A stretch of 64,000 nt of DNA from Agelaius tricolor (taxonomy: Eukaryota > Chordata > Aves > Passeriformes > Icteridae): positions 3,238,001-3,302,000 of the forward strand of contig JALJCS010000034.1 of assembly GCA_023055355.1 (NCBI GenBank). Reading direction: 5' to 3'. The notes under the pieces were generated by a model, which did no database searches, was not told the DNA's origin, and was given only the letters and a program-made list of their open reading frames with translations. How positions within the stretch are numbered: position 1 is the first letter of the stretch; the number at the start of each line of letters is the position of its first letter. Both the position numbers and the translations under genes were made by a program. Positions 1 through 11,300 of this stretch are shown here, one piece after another.

Positions 1-1053
1 AGTTTTGAAACAAAAATTTTTTTGAAGTCTACAGGGAATCTTTACAGAACTGCTGTATAAACCAGTAATACAGATGTGCAAAAAGCAGAACAAGATTAAA
101 TGTTGTATCTATAACCTTAGACTTGGTTGAGGTTTAAGAAGGATGTCATCATTCTTGTGGCCTTTCAAAGGCAGAAACACTGTGATCTCTCCCTCGTTTG
201 TTCTTAAGATTTGTAAAATTAGGTGCTAGTAAACTTTGTCAAGGAGCTGAAGTGCCAATCTACCAAAATAATGGATCCTGCTCCTGAGAATCAGTGATGA
301 ATATTTTATGACTCCATATGTGTAGTGGATTGCAGTTGCAGTATCCCTCTGAGTTGCAGAGGAATTCAAGCTGAGAGAAGTTCCATAGATTCTGCTTATT
401 GCTTGTCTGGTGGTTCAAGGAAAGCCCATGTCAAATCAGGCACTGATAGGGTAATACCTTGCCAGCAGCAAGATATTTTGAGATAACATTTATTTATATA
501 CAGTATAGAAATGTCAGGCACAAAGCATGTCCCTGGTTCCCTTATTAATTTGGGGTTTTATTGTTTACTGAGATATTGTTCTACAATCCCTGTGCATGGT
601 GTTCCTGCTGGAAAGGTAAAGCCAAATCTTAGTGCTGTTACTTTGTCCTGGCTTCAGTTTGTCTATCTGCTCAGTGCTCTGTCTGCTGCTTTGCCTGGCC
701 AGGATCACCTGGTCTGGGACTGCAGCTGAAGCCACTGGGGCAGTCCCATGGAATGATGTTGGGGGTTTGTCTTCTTCAAGTGTCCTCAAAACACTCAAGC
801 ATAAAGCGTTCTGCTGAACTGGGGGCTTGATTTCTGCCTACTTATAGTTTCCTAGGGACTGTGTAGGATTTTTTCCTCATTTCTTATCTCACTTGTTGAG
901 TTAAAGCCTGTGGCTCAAGCTGCCTACATTTCTGTTTGGGCTGTGGTAGAGGCAATTGATGATTGTGAATGGGCAGATGTGGTAACACTGATCCGTATTC
1001 AGATGTTTCACTGTCTGTCTTGAGGGGGACAAATTTACTTTCTCAGTTGTTTC
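1..1053. other. Intergenic DNA, no gene seen
   Basis: This stretch is AT-rich, non-repetitive-looking DNA. All reading frames are broken into segments of under about 90 codons that show no family resemblance, so I see no coding content. No tRNA, CR1 or LTR signature was recognised before the solo LTR that follows. Confidence 0.6.
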
Positions 1054-1264
1054 TATATCTGGAGCAGTGGCCGGTGAAAAGTGAAACGCCCAGGCTAGAT
1101 AAGTGTCCAGCCAACCTCCAGCCAGTAAGGCACTTCCCCAACCCGGAGTCAGGGCTTTGTGCCCAAGGCGATGTCAGGCCTTGCGGACGTGTGGCCGCAG
1201 TAAAGAGCTCCGAAGTCGCAGGATGAAATGAAGAGGCGACCCTCAGTTTCTTCGGGGGGGTGGT

Positions 1265-1270
1265 TTTATT
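1265..1270 (-). promoter_or_regulatory. LTR polyadenylation signal AATAAA
   Basis: The plus strand reads TTTATT, so the minus strand reads the canonical AATAAA. It lies about 205 bases before the 3' end of the antisense LTR, which fits the R-region poly(A) signal of a retroviral LTR. It fixes the element's orientation as minus. Confidence 0.6.
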
Positions 1271-1452
1271 GGTAGGGAAACGTGCAGGTTCGGTGGAAGA
1301 AGCTGAGAGCCCCGAGGCAGGGAAAAAGCCTCGGTTTTACAGAGGGTGGGAGGGGTGAAAGATAGCAAATCAGAGAGGGATACATTAAGGATTGGCATGA
1401 TCGGAGAACCCATCAAACACAGTTGCGGGAGGGACCCTGGCCCCTAACCCAA

Positions 1453-1507
1453 TCACTCGACACCCTGGCCCGAACTCTCTAGAAAAAGAGGCAGGGGTGT
1501 CGAGTGA
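1453..1507. repeat. 13-bp perfect inverted repeat within the solo LTR
   Basis: TCACTCGACACCC at 1453-1465 is the exact reverse complement of GGGTGTCGAGTGA at 1495-1507. They are separated by 29 bases, and a further CCCTG/CAGGG pairing is possible with one bulge. It lies in the U3-like part of the antisense LTR. It could form a hairpin in DNA or RNA or hold paired factor-binding sites; the function is unknown. Confidence 0.75.
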
Positions 1508-1669
1508 CAGGCAGGCTGCCAGGGGTGGGGAACAAGAAAGATACATTTGGTAACCAAGACAACTGGGGAGGGGTTTGGGGATTGACACAAACTGGTAACA
1601 GGGCAGGACTAACTGAGAGAACAATGGAGGGAAAACTGAACAAGCATAAAACACACCACAACATATATC

Positions 1670-4600
1670 AATATAAAACTATTCTTCAAAACATTAGGCA
1701 TGACCAGAAGCGCAGTATCTGATGGTGTTATGCAAGAGCAGCATACCAGTACAAGACTCGTGGCATCTTCTGAGCTCAGCTGGAGGGCACTGAGAGTGCA
1801 TGGAGTTCTTTTTCATCCCACTGTACTTCCCAGCATAAACAGAGTCCAGTTATTGCTCCCAGTTTGTCAGTGACTTTGATCCAGAGTCTTCTGGCAGCTT
1901 TGTCCTTGGGACGAGAGGGATCTGCTGCCCTGAGCACACCTTGCTGTTAGGTCAGTGATGCTTTGGTAAGGCTCCATCTCTCACAGAATTCATGTGTGGG
2001 GGTGGTAGGTTCAGTGAAATCTAGTCCTGCTTCCTGTGGGGTATTCTGAAGTTCACTAAAGATATTTGTTTTAAAGCTTCACTTTAAAAAGCATTGTTTT
2101 CACTTCAGTTGCTGGCAGACATTTTTGAAGATTGGAATAGATTTTAAGTAATCCAGCAGAAAAAGGGCTTCCTTCCCTGTCACACACAGACATGACTTTG
2201 TCCTGGTGCAGCATTTGGAAGGGAGCTGATGTGTGATCCAAAAGGGGAGCTGGAGCTAGGGAGCTGTGCCAGCATGAGAATGAAGCAGCTGAGAGATCCC
2301 TAGAAAGAGTCACATGAGGAGAGAGAAATGCAGACTGGCTGGCCATGGTGTGCCAGAGGCACGGAGAAAGGAGTTGCTGGGGAGATGACAATACAGTTCT
2401 GACAGCAGAGCAGTGTTGGGAGCTGAAACCCCTGTTTGCTGTTTCAAAGGCCAGAAGGGCCTTTTCAGGGGGAACTGGTGAAGGAAATGTGGGAGGCCTG
2501 TTCGGGCTGGGAGTGACATCACCTGGCTCATGCATGTACCACACACACTGCCAAGGAAGCCACTCCTTCCTGCTGCTTTTATGCTCTTCAGGGGTCATGG
2601 AGCTTGCAGTTTTAGGGAGTTAATCAGCTGTAGTACCTGGAGGGCCTCAGGCTCCAAGATGGTAATTTCATTCCTGGGACCTCCCACATAGCTCTGAGTT
2701 TGGATGCTTGGGGCTCACAGGAGTGGGAGTAGCCATGGTCATGCACTCCATTCAGGTTTCTCTTTGCTGCAAAGACAAGACATTTCATAGCATGAGGCTG
2801 CAAACTTTAGGACTTCCTTTCAGCTCCTGCTGCTTCGGGGTTTCCACTTACAAACTTGGAACATGCTTCTTGGTTTGCAAAGGTGATGTTTAATCCAAAT
2901 GCAGAATGGAAGCAGCTTGTATTGTAGCGCTCAGTTGTTTTGGTTTCTTGCCACGTCTGACTTCTCCTAATTTTGTGACTGTAACTCAGATTACCTATAA
3001 ATTATAAATGTTTGACTAACTCAACAAAAGCGAATATAAATTATACATATTTACAGTCAGAAAGAGTCAGGTAAAATGTCCTCTTTTTCCCATTTCTCTT
3101 TCAAACTCCAATTGCCCACTTGCCAGAGTCTGCTGCCCTGTCCCTGTGTGTCTGATCCCCTTTCTGCACCTCTGCCACCAGCTGTGCTCAGGTGTGGGCT
3201 ACAAAGAAGCAATTCTCAAGGCCCTAGTTTAGGAAGGCTGATCATCTGCTAGTGCAAGTGTCACCCATCTCACAGTGTGTGAGTCTGTGACTGGTGTGTC
3301 ATAAAGCAGCTGTGTTACTCTTTCTAAAGTTGAGTCCAGCAGAAACAAGCTGTGGGTTATTTTTACAGTCCAAATGTGATGCCTGGAGAATGGGGAGCTC
3401 CTGGATAACTCTCAGGTACCTCAGATCTGAATCACTGATGCCTTCCAGTACTCAAATCATGACTTAGCATGTCTTGAGGACAGGCAGCTGGGGGTTTTAC
3501 TGCTCTCTGAGGATTTTACCAGAAATACTCTCTTCCTGAAGCAGTACCTAAAGGGACAATGTCAGCATGTCATGGAAATGACTTTACTGTAATACATCAA
3601 AGAATAATGTGCTCAAGTTATGTGCATGCAAGCTATTAGTGCTTCCTCCCCTTCACACAGCAAGCTGTTTATCTTTCAGAAGGCTGGAAACTCCTCGTTT
3701 TGCTTTCCAGAGATTTCCTTATGGAACAAACAGTATAAATAACACCTGCAATATGAAGCTTTGGGGATAAAAAGAGTAGCTTTAGGCTGTGATGTCTGTA
3801 TTCATGTATTATTATTATGTTTACACTCAATCCCAAGGAGCAGAGAAGGCAGGGAAAGAGTGCATTAGGACCACCATGCATTGTCTATTCACAGGAGGAA
3901 GAAGCAGCTGCTGCTGAGATTCCTGAACCTTTGCTCTCTGCCTATCTGGAAGCATAGCTAAGATTACCTATGAGTTGCTATTCTCACGAGGAATTAAATG
4001 TAGGGCTTTGGAGTATCTTTCTTGCTGTTATTTATAGTGGAGTTACACATAGAGCCCCAGTTGAAACTGGGAACCATTTTTAATAAGCACTGTACAGATT
4101 TGTCAATGCAATGCTGTGTCTCAAAATAAAAGTGGGAAGCAGCTCTACAGGTGGTTTTTATCATTGCCCCAAAAGCCACTGCTGAAAGCCACAAATAGAT
4201 CCTGCCTCATCCTTCTCAGCCGAATGCTCTCCCCACTAGAACAGGATGTATTTTGGGCATATTTTAACGTTCTAGCACAGTGATGCCAAGCCCTGTGATT
4301 ACATTTTATGTAATTTGTGATTGCTGCAGTATTTGACATTTTTCTTTGAGTGTCAGTTTCTGTACTCAAGCAGCTGAAAAAAGAGCCTCAATGTTCTTTA
4401 AAAACAAAAATTTTAAGCATTTTGTGGTTGCTTGAAAACTTCTTGTATTAGTTGCTTTTGAAGACCAGAATGTTTGTATTCCTTCTTTTCATTTTTAAAT
4501 ATTTTTTTAAAATCTGTAACTACTAATCACTAATTATTGCTGAAATTTTTCAGCTAATTCATGACTGTGTGGTCATTTGCCATAGCTGCACTGCTGAAAA

Positions 4601-7600
4601 AACCTGACCCTGTAGGGAAAGCAAGCCCATATTTTTGGCCTAACTGTTGGATGAGCCTCTATTAAAAGGTAGGACTGCTGAGGCACGTTTAGTTTGCATT
4701 CCCGTTGCAGTGAGACATTCCTGATGGTCCATCACAGCTACCATACCATCTGCTTTTTCCAGGCTATTTATTCCATCCTTGTCTAACCTCTTTCTGCTTT
4801 AAAAGCAAGCACATTTTCTCAAACCTGTTACCACTCACTAAATTACTTTCAAGGCATGTTCTGGAAAAATTAATCCAGCCTCCCCCTTGTCAAACACTCT
4901 GTTGCTGGACCAGCTATGGCTTCTGAGGGAAGAAAATCTTACTGTGAATTAGGGTTACAGCATGATACATCCACACTGGAAGAGTGTCTCTTGGACTTTC
5001 ATCAGTCAGTCATCAGTTTGCACAGGCTGCTTAAACTTCTTCCTAATTTTGAGTGTGTGAGTTCCCATCATGCTCTACTTAGTGATCTCCACAAGTGAAA
5101 ATGAGGTTAATCCTTGACTACATTCCTGAATCAGTGCTTGAAAAATGAGGTGCTCCTCCTTCATCCTATCCTAGTAGTATGTTATGGTTGTGTTCTTAGG
5201 CAAGTTTTTAATTGTTTTCAGGGGGAGGTGTGGATTTCATAGCTTTAAAACCAGCAATCTTTTCAACCCTCATTGAGCCCTTGCCTTCGGTGATTGTGGT
5301 GATGGGTTCATTATGCAGCACTTTGTATCTGTTTTACATTTCTGATTTTCAAACATCCTTCTTGATCTCGTGTTTTAAGAAGGCCTATAAAATGCAGGGC
5401 TTTGTAGCCTGGTATCTCAGCTTCCCTAAGATGTATCCTTTTTAATCAGGGCAGCACTGATCTCCTTGTCCTGCTTCTCATTACTGTTGTGGCCGGCAGT
5501 GCATTATAGTGAGCACTGCACAAGCAGAATGCAGAGACCAGCCCCAGAACTTGTAAATCGTCCTTCATATGGAAATGTCCTCATTCCTTTAATCATTTAA
5601 ATCGATCCTTTTAGAATCTGCTGTCCCATTCCCCCAAAAACTTTGTGTAAGTCTGTTACCAGTGATGAGAAATGAACAAAATGTTTTGGGGAAGTGCACT
5701 GTGGATTTGCATAACAAAACTGCAGAGCTGTGTTCCTACCCCATTTCTTCACCATTCTCAGAGGGTTTGAAAAGGATTTAGAGTCCTGCAACAGTGACGT
5801 GCTACTACCAACCTCACTGTGAGAAATTGCTTTTAGAAGCTCTGTGGCACAGACACAGTAGGTTTTAATGGCACTGTCCCTTAGTGACATTCTCTTCTCT
5901 TTCTTGGTTGATTAACTCATTTAAATGCACAGAAAGTGCAAAGTTTGAAGTTATGATTATTGGTTATATTTTACTTTGCTTTTACTCTCAACTAATTCCA
6001 TCTGCTCTCATGCTTCCCTTCTGCCCCGAGCTTTCTCGGGCTTCTCAGTGCCCTCCTAGACATGTTTGTTTTCTACATTTTATAGTGTCACCACATTTGT
6101 GTCCTGCCTGTTTTCCAGATGGCTGTTAAATATATTAAAAGCTTTTATTCTAAGGCCAGTATAAAACCTTATGACTCTCTTTAAACATACATAGTTTATG
6201 GCTTACTTACACTGTGTTTTTTCTCTTCTGGGCTAGAACTATACATCTTGTTCATGCTGCCAGGGATTTCTGAGTGCATTTTATCCTGCTGACTTTGACT
6301 CCTTAATACAAGGCTGTACAGTTTCTGGCACTCTTCTTTCTACTTAATGTGATGCAAGTTACTGGGAATGGTAAATTTTTTGCTCGTATTTCAGTGAGGA
6401 AATAAGAGCAATACGCCCATGTGTGAAAACCTTCATTCCTGCAGCTGATCCATCCATGCTTGCTCCAAAGGAGCCCAGTTTCCCTTACACCTGAGGACAC
6501 AGTGTCTGATATTTGGGAAGGGGCTCAGGATGTTAGGCTATCTCTCACAAACTGCAGTTAAGACACTGTTTGAAGGAGAGATCCTTCCCACTGTGCTCAG
6601 GCAGCTGCCAGCACACCTAAAAGCCCTGGATGAGCAGTAGGATGTGCTGGGCAGGCATGAGGGAAATTCCATGGCACTGTGGTGTTCCCAGGTACAGCCC
6701 TAGCTGCTGGACTGGGGCTGTGGGGCTCTGTCTGTCAGAGAAACACCCAGCACAGTACAGACCTGTGTTTGCTTCAAAAGTATCCCACACAGAAAGCATA
6801 ACCTTGCCTCAATATGTGCATGCTGGCTCTCCCCCCCTCCTCCTGCTCTCTAATAGTTTTCCCTAAGATTCCTGAACAACAGAGCAGATGGAAACCTTAT
6901 TTAAATTTAGAAACCGGGAATACCACATGCTGAGCTCAATGGAGCAATTCAAGTTGTTTTCCTTTAAATGATTTTTTTTTTAAATGCTGGATTCCATTTA
7001 GAATTTTTAAAACAGCACAAACATGGGATACAAAGCATTTGAAGGTACCTGTATTCCTTGCCTCATAATGCCTCACTTAGACACAAGTGTGAAAATGTGT
7101 CCTAAACAGGCCCAACTTCACAGCTAGTCATCCTAAAAGACATTAACACTCCGTTATTTATAAGAGCCATTATAAAAGAAACTCCAGCGCCGTCCCCAAA
7201 GAGAGAAAATCTGTCATGGTTCCCAGGAAAGAGAAGCAAGGATTATCCTTGAAAGCAGTCAAAGGAGAGAATAGTTTTTTACCAACTTGTCAGAGGAGTT
7301 GCCATGGGCACCAGCCAGGAGCTGAGGTTTAAATGTCAGATTTCCCTTCCAGTACTGTTTTTTCCTTTCCTTTGCTGTATTTTTGCATTCATTCCATTAT
7401 TCTCTCTCCTTTTTTCCCCCCTTATATAAGAATTTCTCTAACCATGTCCCTGTTTTCCCAACATCCAGTTTTGCTTCTTTTTATGCCTGTCCTTGGACAC
7501 CATGCCAATCCCAGGTAAAAAAATCTGTTTGGGTTTTTTTTTCTTTTAAGTAAGAGAATTTGTTCTTGGATACTGGTTTGAAAGTCATTAGCATATCAAT

Positions 7601-8079
7601 ATTTGTCCATCAAAAATTTTAAAAGCCAATGAAATTGCATTAGGAGACTGAGGCAGTTGAGGAAGAAACTACAGCATGGAGCGGGGAGCAGCTCATTTCA
7701 CTGTCACCGTGCGTGTGTGTTGGGAGACATGTGGTACATTTCATTATTTGCTAAAATATTACAAAGAGAGGGGTGGGGGAAGGAAAAGAGCAGAAGGAAA
7801 AAGCTCACATCTGTGGTAATGTCTCTGCAGGGGGAAAGAAGGCAAATCCTACTATTTGTGGAAGGTATTCATGTGTTGTCGGCTGGTTAAACTGCACATC
7901 AATTGAATTAATGTATCCGTTAAATCTAGATAAAAGCTCTGAAGCGGCAGTTTAGAAAACACTTTTTTCTTTTCTTTTTTTTTCCTTCCCTTTCCTTAAT
8001 TCCTCTAAGCTGCCACAGGACATCTGGGCTGGTTTTGTTTTGTATGCTGGGTTTTGTTTTGTCTTGTGTGTCTTCACTG
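1670..8079. other. Intergenic DNA, no gene seen
   Basis: About 6.4 kb of AT-rich unique-looking DNA. The longest frame (2071-2598, minus, 175 codons) resembles no family I know and is read through antisense low-complexity sequence. No tRNA, CR1 or LTR signature was recognised. Around 7140-7200 there is an A/T-rich MEF2-like word (TTATTTATAA), which is not enough to call an element. Confidence 0.55.
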
Positions 8080-8390
8080 TCAAAACCCCCAAACAGGCGC
8101 AGCTGCCTTAAAAAAACCAAGTCCGTTTGTGTTTCGCTTACTCGGTAATAGCGTTAGCATGTAAATGAACACACCCAGGCTCCGAAGTGAGCAACTGGGC
8201 CGTGGGCGGGCACTCTCACCTCCTTTGGAGCTATTGTCTCAGCCTGTCTGGCTGCGGGCTCAGCAGGGCCGGAGTGCAAGCGCAGCCGTTGGCAGAAACA
8301 AGGCAAGAGTTGCAAAAAGAAAAGGGAATTTTTGTAAGAACCAACAAACGCTGTCATGGACTAGGCGCCTGTAAACTCCGTTTGGTCACT
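8080..8390. other. CpG-enriched segment in AT-rich intergenic DNA
   Basis: About 300 bases carry more than a dozen CpG dinucleotides, while the flanking kilobases carry very few. No convincing ORF, splice pattern or TATA box is seen. It could be a weak CpG island, an orphan promoter, a conserved enhancer or an old GC-rich repeat. The composition is directly visible; any regulatory role is inference. Confidence 0.4.
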
Positions 8391-11300
8391 AAGTTTGTTC
8401 TGGAGAGCAAAGATGAAATTGAAGTAGTAGCAAATGTTCAGCTTTGGATCCTGGTTTTGGCCTGAGAGTTTATTTTCTCCCTGTGGCTGTGGATAAGTGT
8501 TTGTGGTTTTGAAAGCCATTTCTGATCTCACCTTGCATTTAGGGAGCTGAGCATGCTTCCATCTGAATTATTGACACATAATTAATAGGTCAATACTGAC
8601 TTGAACACTGGGTTATTAATAGAACTAATAGGATGCAGATTTTCAGGATGCCTATTCTTAGTGTAGATTGAAGTTCCCCCACTGGTTTTGAATTATGGGA
8701 TTTTTTTTTTTATACCCTTTTGGGAATCATTTCTGGGTTCCTGGTGCATGTAGCAATGGTGCTGGGTGGTAGAGAGAGATGCATGGTCACGGTACAAAAA
8801 CAAACCAGTGTTTGGAGGCCGGGACAGCCTTCAGTCCTTTGTGTACAGCCTGAGGTGATTGCTATCGCATCCAGTGCCAAGCTCTGTTACCTGCAGACCA
8901 TCCAGCCCTTGAAACAAATGCTTCAGGAAGCATCCTGTGCAAGAGGGAGGAAGGTGTGGAAGTTCGTTGCCTACAGCAAATCATCGGGAAAATTAGGACA
9001 TGGTATCAGTGATGTTCATTGAAGAGCATGAACGTTTTCATTTGCTGAAATCTGTGAGGTGGGAGCATTGATGTAACCAGCTACTTGATTTAGAACAGGA
9101 GTGTCGTGGGTGTACTTGGCTGAAGAAAAGTGCTGAATATAACCTTTCTGTCATGGAACAGTGGGAAGGACTGGGGCCCTTTAGCTTGGGTTTCCATGAA
9201 GATCCAGAGTTTCAGACATTTAATGAGAAGTCTGGCTTAATGACAGCAGTAGCCTACCTTTATGTACAGTCAGAAATTATTTATGACCCTGATTCGTGAA
9301 ACCTCCACTCTTAAGCCTAGGAGTCATGTTAAAAACAACTCAGAAACCTCTAATAATTTGTTGTGAAGACTTGGTTTTAAGATTTTTTGCAAGTATGCAT
9401 CACCATAGTAATTTAAAAACTTGTATGTAAAATGATAGCAACCCTTTCGTTGACATCTCTGAAACCTCTCTCAGAGTAGATATTTTGGGTATACTGGAGG
9501 TTTGGGACTAGGTCTGTACCTATTTACCAATAGTTGCTTTCTAAAAGAAAGAAATTAATTCATCCTGCTTGGAAGGATAACGGAATGATGGATTCTGGTA
9601 TTTTATTTGCCATCTAAATCTAAAGTAATCATCATCCCCCAGTGCAGTGCAAATAGTCATGCCTTTTAGTCCTTGTCCAATCCAAAAAATCTGTTTTCAT
9701 GACTCACTAAATAATATCTTAATTTAATTTTCATTGTAGTATAATCTTACTCTGAAATAAAATAGATCAAAATATAAACTCAAAGCAAATACACAGAGTT
9801 GGGGTTTTTTTGCCCGAGCCTTCCTGTATCTTTACGCATTAATTAAAATCAAGCTCTGTGTGTCACTCACGTGTGCCGTGCTAGTGAAATCTATGTGAAG
9901 TACATTCTGCTGGGGCATCAACCTTGTCATGGAGAGATTGCAGCCCTTCCAAGAGAGACACACAAAGTAGGAAAGTAATTGTGACCATAACTTCCAAGAT
10001 TTTGAAGTCAGAGACCTCCTTTTTTCCTGTCAGTAAATGAAGGTATATGTCAGAGTGCATATATGATAAATGGTGATTATATAAATTGAGGTATGCAATT
10101 CTCATTTTCAGTACGAAAGTGTTGTTTTTCTCCTTGTCTTCCCGCCTCACTGCTGTGATCTTGGAAGGGCTTTGCTGTGCCGCAGATGGCAGTGCAGGTG
10201 TAGCCATACGTTACTTTTGCAACCTTGGCCTTCAGCCATGGCGGAATGTGGAGCAGGGAATCAGATTACCAGATGGAAACTAAAGCTGACATACGAACAC
10301 AGATTAATATTTCCAAGAATGAGGCTTATTAACCTGTTGTTAGCACCAGACAAAACCAGGAATTAATATCCTCATTCAACACTTGAACAACTTAAGTGAT
10401 GAAGTAATGTGAAAACTAGGGACTCCTGAAACCTCAGCGAGGGTGTGTGTCTGGTGCATGGGGGATTCATCTTAAAGTTTTATTGTGCAATGCCACGTAC
10501 ATTGGAGAACTCAGGGAAAATATCTGCTAAAAATGGCTTAAAATTGCAGAAGCTGCACCAACAAGTCACCTTTTCAGGGATGTTAGAAAGCCCCTGGGTC
10601 CAATAGCTGCCTTCACACTGTAGTGGGCCTGGAACCCCCAGTTAATATTGAGGCTCTGCCAAATGTGATTGCTGAGCAGACAGTAAGCACAGGGGTTAAA
10701 TCATGGTGAAATGATTCTCACGTGAATTCCCCAGCCAGGGCAGTTTCCAACTCAGCTGGCTCTTAGGACTGGTGCTTGATGTCAGGACTGGGAACCTCCC
10801 AGTGTTGTTCTACAGTTGTGTGTTGGTCAGCACACGAGGAATTCCTTGTTCATGGCTCAAGACAAGCTTCTAGAAACCCAGGTTCAAGGAAAAAGAGAGC
10901 AGGCTAAGCCACACCAACATGCTGATCAGAAGAAATAGAAATTGGCCTTCTTCAGCGCTCCATACACCTTGGTATTCCCTTTCCATCACTGGACATAGGC
11001 ACATATTTGGGAAGAGTAAAACCAGGACAATTTCTTACATGTGTTTCAGCCCTCACCTGATGCGTGCCTCCAAAATGTGCTAAAATTAAGTGGTTTCTTT
11101 GTGGTTAGTAATATTTAAGGGTTTCCATGGACTTTTTGAGTTTCCCCTGGAGTCCTATTCAAACTTCAGGATTCACAGTGCCCTTACTGCTCTTAGCAAA
11201 ACCTTCTGTTTAGATGCAGGGCTCTTCCTGCAAAATTAGGCCATTAACTGTGAAAATATAAAGCAAAATACAGATCTGGCAAAACATGTGAGTAAGGAAA

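Larger units (their letters stand above)
1060..1663 (-). mobile_element. Solo LTR of an endogenous retrovirus (ERVK-like target duplication)
   Basis: The 604-bp element is bounded by TG and CA on both strands and flanked by a perfect 6-bp direct repeat, TATATC, at 1054-1059 and 1664-1669. Read on the minus strand it starts TGTTGTGG and ends CTGCTCCA, and it carries a polyadenylation hexamer AATAAA (plus-strand 1265-1270) followed by a more CpG-rich part. This is the U3-R-U5 order expected of a retroviral LTR lying antisense to NDST3. No gag, pol or env sequence is attached, so it is a solo LTR left by recombination between the two LTRs of a provirus. A 6-bp duplication is typical of alpha/beta-like (ERVK-class) avian ERVs; the family name is inference. 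The CpG content and the exact duplication suggest a fairly recent insertion. Confidence 0.88.

Noticed and set aside
2071..2598. 175-codon minus-strand frame in intergenic DNA
   Set aside because: No recognisable domain, no splice or promoter context, and overlapping frames on the other strand of similar quality.
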